Shown here in pieces: positions 37,978 to 47,964 of a stretch of 64,000 nt of DNA. Each line of letters begins with the position of its first letter. The stretch's first letter is position 1. Made by a program: the position numbers and the translations under genes. The stretch comes from Trichinella spiralis (Eukaryota; Nematoda; Enoplea; Trichinellida; Trichinellidae): assembly GCA_000181795.3 (NCBI GenBank), contig CM012953.1, positions 3,465,651 through 3,529,650 on the forward strand, given 5' to 3'. The notes beneath the pieces are model-generated. The model had not been told where the DNA came from and made no database searches. It saw only the letters and a program-made list of their open reading frames with translations.

Positions 37978-38712
37978 TTACATTCTGTGCCTTTTGTGAC
38001 GTTCTGTATTTTCAGTTGTATCTGCTGGTGGAATCATTTCCACCGTAACCAACCGATTGTCCAAAACACCTCAAGAAAACGGATATTATTAAGTGAAAAG
38101 AAAACAGTGTTAATGTGAAAAAATTCCATTTAAACAGTTGCAAATCATTTCCGAGTACCTTCATTCATTGCATAAACAGCCTTTTCAGCAGATTTTATTG
38201 AATCAAATTCAATTATCGCATAACAGATATCATTAACAAGCAAATTTCCAACAATCATTTCAATATGCAACACTTTTCCAAATTCTTGGAAAACGAAGCG
38301 TAAATCGTCTCTTAAATTGAAAAGAGATGTAATTGTTACAAACAATAAAGTGGCATTCATGTTTCCTGATCTCAGATATTTTCATAATACAAAGTATAAT
38401 AATAAAACAACTCAGAAAAATTAAACGTGCTTCTAAATATTAAAACTGGACTTACTTATGCACTGCTGGAGAAAGATTAGAAACCTTGACTTTAGCTAAA
38501 CTCTTTCAAAATTTAACATCTGACTTCACACCATTTTTGTTCTAATTAATCCTACCTAAACTACGGTTGCCACTTGAATTCGAACTTCGATGATGAGAGT
38601 CTGAATGCGATTGACCAGAGCTTCTGTGCTGTACTGGATTTCCATGCATTTTTTCGTACTGTGGTGCTGGACGTGAATTCCCATGTCGACGTCCCCGATG
38701 AAAATCGCTCAT
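37978..38712 (-). CDS. Small ALYREF-like RRM protein
   Basis: Four exons on the minus strand: 38556-38712, 38456-38495, 38159-38310 and 37978-38069. They total 441 nt and 146 residues, with agreeing phases. A 52-residue Arg/Gly/His/Ser-rich N-terminus (MSDFHRGRRHGNSRPAPQ) is followed by one RRM: RNP2 AKVKVSNLSPAV, then DLRFVFQEFGKVLHIEMI, the RNP1-position YAIIEFDSIKSAEKAV and MNEGVLDNRLVTVEMI. This order resembles ALY/REF mRNA-export adaptors (THO complex subunit 4) or related small RRM proteins, but RNP1 is weak and the usual terminal UAP56-binding motifs are not clear. RNA binding is likely; the export role is an inference. A 5' non-coding exon is suggested by an acceptor just before the ATG. 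Confidence 0.75.
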
Positions 38713-38799
38713 GTTTTCCTCGCTAAAATACGGAAATGTTAAAATCGAAACGAGCACTGCCAATCATAAACTTCTGTCACATGGCCACAGTCAACACAA

Positions 38800-40340
38800 G
38801 AAAAAATACTTCTAAATTATTTAAAAAAATATTAAAATTATTAAGGAAAACAAATTTATAAATACTGAAAAAGTGACACAGCGACATGATATTTACTGAA
38901 CAAAATTTAGTACATTTACAGTTTCTGTTAACGCAAATCCGAACACAGCAACTGATAATGAGCACTGAACCAGCATTTCAAATCGTTTTTTAACATGAGC
39001 TGCATCCGTTTCGCTAGCAGTTTTTTAATTAAAACTTTCTCATAACGACATAATCATTTAAAACAACAAATTTCTTTTATCATGCAGTGCACATTTATAA
39101 TGGGAGTCTATAGGCAAAGCAAAGTGAGATTGTTCCCTCCATATCTCGTAGACCGACTCTCAAATCGTAATCTTCATGATGTGCAGGTATGTATTTAATT
39201 TAAAAAATATTTTTAATGTAAAATAGAAAAACAATAAATTGAAATACAGAGTTCAGAGAATATTTAAATAAAAACCCAATACAGAAAATACAATCGGTTT
39301 TTGAAATTCGCGAGCTTAAAACTCGCGGATTTGACTATTGGCGGATTTTTGATGGAGTAAATAATTTTGAAACAGAGTAAATGAAAAAAGTCATTTATAT
39401 TATTACATTTTGATGACAATTTACATATGGTCTCTTTCAGAAAAACGGTGAACATAAATGCTGAAGCTGATCTTAATTGTTTACCTTCCAATATCAAGCT
39501 AAGATCATACAAACAAAACCCGAAAATTGCAACATCTTATTTTTAAATTTTACTGTATGTATACTGTAGATCTGCAGGTTCAGTGTAAGGTTTTCACTCG
39601 TGAGGTTCCACTCAATAAGAGTAATGATAAACACTTACCCAACCAAGAGGCTGATTAATCACTACTAATAAGAGAAACAAAAATGAATTCAAAAAGGACT
39701 ACTGTAAATGAGCGGTTGGTTTGCGGAATGTCTAACCGACCAACTAACTATTGCTTCTGCGTATATATTGTACAGCTGCTGCTGAACGTCAGCCGCAAAC
39801 TATACTTATCAATGAAGAATATAAGCATAAAATCATAAAAAATACTTATCGAACAATATTATAAAAATCAGAATCAAATATAGTAAACCGATCATATCGA
39901 GTGAACTAACAGATGTAGATTTTGTGGAGATGACTGCGTCGTCTGATGAAAAAAAAGACGCTGATGAAGATATTGCCACCGATGTAAGTGAAAAATTAAC
40001 TTTCGAAAAAATTGTGAAAATCTTGCATACACTTAAGCATGCAGCAGATGATGTTTTTGGAGCGGATTCAAATATGGTTCGCGTGATTAAGTTTAAGCGT
40101 GATTTGGAAATAACTGCGGACAGAAAATTCTCGATTAAATAAAAAAAAGGAAGAAACAACTTCTGATAACAATGTTTTTCAAAAAAAATGCGCCGGATAG
40201 TCCATCCATTTCTGGCAAGCATGCATGCAGCAACGCACTCCCCCCCTCTCCCCATTTAGACTCTTATATTGCTAAGAATTGCATTGTAGACTATTATGCG
40301 TATATTAATTGTATACTGTTGTATGTTAAAAAATAAATAT
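38800..40340. other. Repeat-derived intergenic region with a short acidic open frame
   Basis: Around 39296-39345 is a TTTTTGAAATTCGCGAG / AACTCGCGGATTT motif resembling the end of the TIR element at 54.9 kb. A plus-strand frame at about 39930-40142 (roughly 70 codons) encodes an acidic start, then SEKLTFEKIVKILHTLKHAADDVFGAD. I suspect a transposon-derived fragment but cannot name it. A C-run (CCCCCCTCTCCCC) lies near 40240. Confidence 0.35.
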
Positions 40341-40342
40341 AT

Positions 40343-40968
40343 TGTAACGACTCGCTGGGTGAAGTTGGCGGATCAGTTCCGGGTTCGGGACTTCGGTCAG
40401 AACAGTCGCTCTCCAGGTTTTCTTCCGGCCCGTGTTCTTGCATCCTCGATGGCGTTTCGTCTGCACTCTTCACTTCGTCCATACTCGCAGCTTCGGTAGT
40501 AGTGTTCGCTACGGTCTCTTTGCTGTTCTATAACCCCATTGGTCCTCACCGCCCCTATATATAGGAAATCTCTCGACGCAGGGGGCACAGGGGTGGGTGG
40601 ACTGAAATTTGATCCCCCTATTGTCTTGCTGACAATCCCCTGGCTCGCGGCCCTTCCATAAATCAACGGCTGATTACGGGGGGGCTTTAATCTGCTGCCC
40701 CGACGGATCATCATCGACTGACGTGCCCTCAGCTCGATGACCGGACGCCACGCCGTACAATAGATAATTGGATAACGACGTGTCAGGTCATGAGTGCACG
40801 ACGTCAGAAGCCACCCGCGGCTGCTCCTTCCACTGTTCTGTGCCGTTGGATGTCGCCGCTGGCGACGTGCCCTCTTGACGATGGCGGCGGGGTTCAGACC
40901 CACGGCTCCTCTCCCGCGTCGGCCGGATCTGGAATAAACAATATCACCGTCAGGCGAGGGCTGTTACA
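40343..40968 (+). mobile_element. Solo LTR of an LTR retrotransposon
   Basis: A GC-rich 626-bp block in AT-rich surroundings begins TGTAAC and ends GTTACA. It is flanked on both sides by ATAT (40339-40342 and 40969-40972), a 4-bp target-site duplication. A TATA box (40556-40563) and AATAAA (40933-40938, 30 nt before the end) fit LTR U3-R-U5 organisation on the plus strand. No internal retroviral-like genes are attached, as expected after LTR-LTR recombination. It is unrelated in sequence to the 133-bp LTRs at 44.3 and 47.8 kb. Confidence 0.85.
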
Positions 40969-40972
40969 ATAT

Positions 40973-42580
40973 GATAAATACTTAGCTTGCAAATCAGTAA
41001 ACGTCCCGTAACATTCCATGCAGTTTACAGGCAATTGCATAGGACTATAAGGCATCAGCGAACCGAATGAACAGGATCGCAATGTATTCGCGGAAATTGG
41101 AAATTCACCGTTTCCTCTGGAACGTACAACCCTGAATTTCAAGGGCCAACTATATTTTGAACACCAGTAAAACAAAATTGTTTTAAATAATGAAGCAAGA
41201 TTATTACAAAATTTTAATAATGGAAAATAATTTTTTAAATGTAAAATACTTTGAATATTTTTACAACCAATTCATTTCTACGAAACAGTTTGCTCCTGAT
41301 AATCAAGCAAGTTGTCTTTATAGAGCTCTCGGCGCAAATTTCAAATTGCTCTCACCTACAGCGAAAATACTGCGCTACTAGCTTGCGCAGAAACTGAGAA
41401 AGGAGAATATCGATTTTTCTTCTTTTCCGCTCACCTACTATCTTCTTTTTTGATCTTCACAGTTAAGAATAATTACTGCACATGGGATGAGTTTCGTATA
41501 TTTTTAGCAAGGCAGATGATTCAACGAGGTAGCAATTCATCATTCCAACAAGCAAGCTGACATAACGAAAAAGCAAAACAAAAACAGTTACATGTTGGAC
41601 GTGCAGATGAAGACAAAACAGAAAACTGCTGCAAACGTTGGCAGTTGCTATCAAAGCTTGTCTTTGGTACCAGCTGCTTCTCGGTATCATTGTAACACGA
41701 CGTTTTCAACTTGATCACTTCTGTTGAACAAAAATATTTATCAGCAGATATTTGCAACGAACATATCAGCAGCACCTTTGCAGCTAATGGCCGTCAATAC
41801 ATTTATATGTCAAGTTTTGCATGAAAGTGACAAAGTCAAATCTTAACTTTAAAATGTTTATTTCTAAAATGACATCAAGATAAAATAGAAGAAATCAATT
41901 CCAAACGGATAAGTATTCAATAATGCTTTGTAATGATCATGATTAATATATTATATAAAATCGCGTTTGCAATTAACAACTTCTATTAGAATTGTTTTAA
42001 TAAAAATGGAACTGCACATTCATATTTTTTTCGAAAAAATTCCATAAAAATATAAAATATTGTTTATTTTGAAATTAAAAATAATTAATTAAAATTTAAA
42101 TGTTTCAATTCAAAGCAGTTGATAACTGAAAAGTAAAAAATATTAATCAGTTCAATATTGTTCATCTGCGTTAATGTAACCATTTTGATAACATTGTTTT
42201 CAAAATCAGATGAAAAGTTTATTCTAATTGTTTTACACCTTTCGCTTTTGAAAAAAGCTTTATGCACATCTAAAGAATAACGTGATAGAAATGCAAACAG
42301 AAGAATGAATTAATTAAAAATTATTATTGCATGCCGTCAACGGTTGACACTGAAATAAATCGAATAATGCTAAAAATTCACTCTATTACTCATGTATAAA
42401 AATTAATTTAAAATTAAAGAGCATAAATAAGACTTATAGGCTTTCAATTACTCTTCCATCATCACCATCAAATAATTCCAAATTATCATTCAGCAATTTT
42501 CAGTGCAAGTTCAATCAAAAATATGATAAATAATTATGAAAGTTTAAATAATAATTTAAAAACAACAGATTAAATAATTG
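40973..42580. other. Intergenic downstream of the DDX19-like gene
   Basis: No gene supported. A 43-nt segment at 41750-41792 is repeated in inverted orientation at 49562-49604. The rest is AT-rich. Confidence 0.5.
41750..41792 (-). repeat. Dispersed repeat, left member
   Basis: The reverse complement matches 49562-49604 at 40 of 43 positions (core GTGCTGCTGATATGTT). Both lie in non-coding sequence. Confidence 0.75.
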
Positions 42581-42582
42581 CA

Positions 42583-43967
42583 TTATGTAACAGACAAACT
42601 TGACTTTAAATCAGTTAAATTTTTCTGATCGAACGGATCCAACATCTTCACTGGTTTGGACAAATAATATTCAATCATCTGAACGCCACAAAGTCCTTCA
42701 TTGTCTGTGATAAAGGTGAAAGCAAGACCACGACGACCAAATCGACCGCAATGTCCAATACGATGAATATACTCACCAATATCAACTTCCAAAGCCGTAG
42801 CGCGAGGAAGATCGAAATTAATAACTATGTTTACCTATGTTTTACAAAGAAATTAAAGATACAAGAAATTAATAACAAAATTATATAATTCACTTGGATA
42901 ATATCAATTCCCTTAGAGCAGAGGTTTGTAGCGATTAAAATACGGTCCTCGCCTTTGCGAAATCTTTTAATTGCATGTGCTCTCTGTTCTAGGACCATGT
43001 CCCCTGATAATACAGCTACATGGTGGCCCTTGGCACGGATCTTAACAGCCAGCCAGTGTGCAGTACTTCGTGTCTCACAAAATATCACACACTGTCCAAT
43101 AACCAATGTTCTGTAGAAATTGCAGATCGCTTCGAGCTTTTCATCATTCGTTTTACATTTGATGTAAAATTGTTCGATATTATCCAAAACAAGCCCTTCA
43201 TTTTGCACAGTAATAGTGACAGGATCTTTCGCAACGTTAAGGAACAGTTTTCTCACTGCATTATTATACGTCGTTGAGAAAAGTAGACGTTGACAATCTG
43301 CTCGCAAAGTTTGAATGATGTGAATAATCTGCGACCCCAAATTAAGCATCAAATCAGCTTCGTCAAGAATGAAAGTGTTTAATTTTTTCGGATCGAAGCA
43401 TTTCAACTGATGCATCCAACGTATCACCGTGCCTGAAGTTCCAACAATCACTTGATCAGTGATCTGTTGATCGTGAGGTGGGACCGTCGCATCCGTAGAA
43501 CGTGCAGCCAATGCAATGGACAATGAGTTGGAATATGAACCCAACTTACAAAAAACATCGCGAACCTGAACCGCCAATTCATAAGTTGGAACCAAGCACA
43601 AACACTGGGGCCAACGGTTGTCCAATTGCAAGCGTTGCAGAACGCACAGCACAAAAGCCACCGTTTTTCCGGTGCCGGATTGACTTTGTATAGCCACATC
43701 TACCGGCGAATCGGCAAGCATGAACTGCATGCTTGTCGCTTGGATTTTCGACGGTTTGAAATAGCCGTGAGTGCATAACTGTTTCAATATATCATAGCTT
43801 AATGGCAGATGCTCAAAATGAGCTGCCGCTTTATAAACCAGACCGTAACGACTTTCGATCTTGAACACGGAATTCGAATCGTCCACCAATGTGTCGTTGA
43901 TCAATTTTCTCAAAAGTGCTATCTCCTTTTTGCTGTAAACTATCTCGCCTTCTGCATTTCGAGACAT
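42583..43967 (-). CDS. Divergent DDX19/Dbp5-type DEAD-box RNA helicase
   Basis: Two exons on the minus strand, 42894-43967 and 42583-42834; 1326 nt and 441 residues. The order and Dbp5-specific sequences fit DDX19: Q motif region PSKIQATSMQFMLAD, motif I SQSGTGKT, Ia PTYELAVQ, Ib GTSGTV, II LDEAD, SGDMVLEQRA and VNIVINFDLP. DDX19 drives the last step of mRNA export at the nuclear pore. Several core residues differ from the family: motif III is STT instead of SAT, motif V has SKGID for ARGID, and motif VI reads HRIGHCGR instead of HRIGRTGR, losing one arginine finger. It may be a fast-evolving paralogue with altered ATPase activity. I start at MSRNAEGE (43967); an upstream in-frame Met at about 44045 gives a less likely N-terminus. 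Confidence 0.88.
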
Positions 43968-44283
43968 CACTACAAGCAACAAATGAACCTTGTAAACACA
44001 ACAATTAACATCGGTGACTGAAAACCCCCAATAGCATAAACGCACCTTATTTTGTAGTTATAGAAAAAATTCAAAATTTTATCGTTTAATATTTCTTTTA
44101 CACTTTTTACAAGACAGTGTCAAAACTAATTACAGTACAGATCACACATCAAGGATACAAAATCCTGAATACGAAACAACATCTTAACAAAAAATACGAA
44201 AACAAAAAAAAATATTAAAAAAATTAGAAGTAAACAGTATAAAAAATCGTCAATAAAAATATTTTATTATTGAAATTATTATC

Positions 44284-44416
44284 TGTAGTGGGTACAGTAA
44301 ACCCAGTTGCATTACCTGATAATCTTACGTGATACTATAACATTATCTTATGATTGTACCTCATATATTGCCTGCGTTCTGTCTAATAAAACTCGGCTTT
44401 TGAGTGAATCGTTACA
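44284..44416 (+). repeat. 5' LTR of the gypsy element
   Basis: 133 bp beginning TGTAGTGGGTACAG and ending GTTACA. AATAAA is present near its 3' part (CTAATAAAACTCGG). Confidence 0.88.
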
Positions 44417-44471
44417 ATTTATTAGACAGCTCGTTATCATAAATAAGACACTCTCTTTGAACAAACTTGCT

Positions 44472-47400
44472 ATGGATCCCATTGCCCCAGACGCAGAAAA
44501 GGAATGGAAGTTTTGGCTAATTCAATTCCAAGATTTTGTTCAACTGACTGTGAAACCTGGGATGGACCTATTGAATATCTTACGTCTCTACCTAACCGCA
44601 TCTAATTTTGAATACGTGCAAGACTGCAAGACTTATGACGAAGTGATAGCGAAAATGAACGAAATTTATGTTAAACTGAAAAACGTGATTTTTGCCAGAT
44701 ATGAATTTATCTCCAGGAAGCAACGAGACGGTGAATTATTGGAAGAGTAAGAACTGCGAGTATAAAAATGTTACCGCTGAAGAATATCACGATGAGATGA
44801 TTGGAGACGCTCTTATAAACAATATGAGCTCTAACGAAATCCGCACGCGCCTTTTGGAACATAGTGTGATAAGTCTACAAGAAGCTGTCAATAAGGCCAT
44901 GGTATTAAACTCTGCCAAAGAAAATGCGAAGCTATATACCAATTCCGACCTGATTATTAACTCAGTGAGCCCTGCAGACCCTGGGATTGAAATGACTAAT
45001 ACGTTAGCTGCGATTAAACAAGAATGCTACTTTTGCGGAAAAGGGCGACATCCACGTATTAATTGCCCTGCGAGAAACACCACGTGTAATAACTGTGGGA
45101 AAGTAGGTAATTTCGCGGAAGTATACAGAAGCGCCTCCAAACGAACCGCTTCCGTTTCGGTTACATCGTTAATCAGCTCTTCTACTTTGTCAACGGCTAC
45201 TGAATTTAAAAATGCCATAGTAGAAGCTACAATCAACGGGACCAACATTACAGCTCTGAGCGACATTGGCAGCTCTCTAAGCTTTATTGATGAGCGATTA
45301 TGCAAAACCTTGCAACTGAAACTACTGCCAGTTGATGGAAAATTTCTTATGGCTTCGACTTCATTCCAATCAAGAGTCACAGGCTATGCCATGGCAGACA
45401 TCGAATTACACGGCTTTCATTGTTCCAGTTCCAAACTGCACATCTTACCGAATGCCTATACTGACGTCATTATCAGACAAGATATACTACAACTACACTC
45501 TAACCTGACTGCCTCTTTTGGCAGACCAAAAGCTCCCTTAACCATCTGCGGACTAGCGTTAGCCAAAATCCCAGTCCCTTCCCTATTCGTGAATCTCTGT
45601 ACAAACTACAAACTTCAAATAAAATCAAGAAGATATTCTGTAGCGGAAGCAAAGTTCATCAACGATGAAGTAAGACGATTATTGACAGAGAATATCATTG
45701 AAGAAAGCTGCTCTCCATGGAGAGCACAGGCCCTCATAGTGACTAGCGATAATCACAAGAAGCACATAGTGATCGACTATTCTCAAACTATCAACCGCTT
45801 TACACTACTTGATGCATACCCTTTACCTAAAATCAGTGATATGGTACAAGCTACATCGAAATACCGTTCCTTCAGTACCGTCGATCTAAAGAGTGCGTAT
45901 TATCAAATTCCCATCAACGCTAGAGACAAACCATATACGGCCTTTGAAGCTGGCGGAAGACTTTACCAGTACAAACGCATTCCATTTGGAGTTACGAACG
46001 GTGTTGCATGTTTTCAGAGAGTCATGGATAACATCCTTAGAGTAGAAAAATTAAAGGATACATTTGTCTACGTTAATAACCTTACGATCTGTGGTATGAA
46101 TCAAGAAGAGCACGACGAAAACCTGAATAGATTCAGAGAAGTCGCTGAGAAATACAAGCTGACGCTTAATAAGGACAAATGTGAGTTCACAGACCCAGAT
46201 AAAACTACTCGGATACATCATCGAACAGGGAACATTTAAACGTGACTCAAAGGGATTCAAACCACTTCAACACTTTCCCCTTCCAAGAAATACAGCATCA
46301 CTTCATAGAGTGCTCAGGATGTTCGCTGCTTATTCCCAATGGATACCTAGATTCTCAGAGAAAATACACGCTTTGACTAGATGCACAAAGTTTCTCTTCA
46401 CTCAGCCAGCTGTGGACGCTTTTAAAGCACTGACAAAGGACACAGTGAACTCTGTAGTGACTGCCATCGATGATGAACTCCCATTTACGGTAGAGACAGA
46501 CGCCTCTGACCACGCCATAACCGCGACCCTCATTAAGCTTGGTAAGCCTGTAGCATTCTTTTCTAGAATGTTATCTTATAGTGAACAAAGGCACTCTTCT
46601 GTGGAAAAGGAAGCGTATGCAATCGTAGAAGCAATCCGGAAATGGTGACATTACTTGCTGGGGCACTATTTCCATCTAATTACTGACCAGCGATCAGTTG
46701 CCTTCATGCTTAACAATAAACAAGCCGGCAAAGCGAAGAACGACAAAATAATGAGATGGAGACTAGAACTATCTCCTTAGAGTTATGACATCATATACCG
46801 TTCTGGTGACCTAAACATAAAGACAGACGCCCTATCTCGAATCTGTGGTAGCATACAAGTAGAGAACGTCACACTACAAACTCTACATAACAATCTGTGT
46901 CATCCCGGAGTAACCTGTATGCCCCCTTCGAACGGTTAAGTATCGATTTTAAATGGCCACTACCATCTACATCAAGTAATCGATATATATCAACCGTAGT
47001 CGACGAGTATTCCTGATTCCCGTTTGCATTTCCTTGCCCAGACATCTCTACCCAAACAATCAACAGATGCCTATCCCAGTTTTTCTACTTATTTTGTATG
47101 CCTGCTTATATTCATACGGATCACGGATCCTCATTCATGTCGAACAACCTGAAAACATACTTACACTCACTTGGCGTGGTCAACAGCCGCACGACTACGC
47201 ACAATCCTCAAGGAAACGGAGAGGCAAAAAGATACAATGGAATTATGTGGAAAGCGGTCACTTTAGCGCTAAAATCCCACAATCTACGGATTGAACAGTG
47301 GGAAGAAGTAATAGGATAAGCGTTACACTCGATACGCACGTTGCGGTCGAGAGCAACTAACTCTACTCCTCATGAGCATTTATTTGGTTACTCGCGTCGA

Positions 47401-47760
47401 ACACCTACGGGTACATCCCTCCCTACTTGGTTAACAGCACCCGGAATTGTGCTAATGAGACGTCTGACCGAACAAACAAACATGACCCTCTAGTAGAAGA
47501 AGTGGAACTGCTGGAAGCTAACCCTAAATATGCCCACGTCAGACTAAGAGATGGAAGAGAATCCGTGAGGCATCTCGCGCCTGCTGGAGGAAAATGCGTT
47601 GTTGAAGATGGCAACCCAGATAAAACACAAGTGGGAACTGGAGCTCATCGCGAAGAAAATGAAAAAGCTGAAAAACCGGACGCTAACGACGTCACACCAG
47701 AAAATTCAGAAAACGAAGAAAACACTGCGACAAGACAGGAACATCATCAAACACCACCAT
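44472..47760 (+). pseudogene. gag-pol remnant of the gypsy element
   Basis: Frame-disrupted coding remains. A gag-like part starts MDPIAPDAEKEWKFWL and shifts frame near 44740. Two zinc knuckles lie around 45030-45120; the second has lost its His and last Cys (CNNCGKVGNFAEVY). The protease motif reads LSDIGSS where DTG/DSG is expected. The reverse transcriptase (FSTVDLKSAYYQIP, RIPFGVTNG) has YVNN in place of the catalytic YxDD. There is a frameshift at about 46200, RNase H (VETDASDHAI) up to a stop after AIRKW at about 46647, a further stop near 46780, and integrase pieces (IHTDHGSSF, HNPQGNGEAKRYNG). Catalytic losses and stops make it inactive. Confidence 0.88.
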
Positions 47761-47831
47761 GACGCTCCACAAGAATAAGACGAGCACCACAACGCTTGCA
47801 GGACTACGTCCAATACTAGGCGAGGGGTGAA

Positions 47832-47964
47832 TATAGTGGGTACAGTAAACCCAGTTCCCTTACTTGAAAATCTTACGTGATACTATAACATTATCTCATG
47901 ATTTTATCTCGTATATTGCCTGCATTCTGTCTAATAAAACTCGTCTTATGAGTGAATCATTACA
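47832..47964 (+). repeat. 3' LTR of the gypsy element
   Basis: 133 bp beginning TATAGTGGGTACAG and ending ATTACA. About 120 of 133 positions match the 5' LTR. Confidence 0.88.

Larger units (their letters stand above)
44284..47964 (+). mobile_element. Ty3/gypsy LTR retrotransposon, degenerate, with 133-bp LTRs
   Basis: Two direct repeats of 133 bp (44284-44416 and 47832-47964) differ at about 13 positions and enclose gag-pol-like sequence in the order nucleocapsid, protease, reverse transcriptase, RNase H, integrase. A purine-rich GAGGGGTGA tract precedes the 3' LTR. The left LTR runs TGTAG to GTTACA; the right begins TATAG. No matching target-site duplication is visible. Roughly 10 percent LTR divergence suggests an old insertion. 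Confidence 0.9.

Noticed and set aside
40397-40903. 168-residue minus-strand frame in the GC-rich block
   Set aside because: It lies entirely within the solo LTR, and the Arg/Pro-rich composition simply reflects its GC content.
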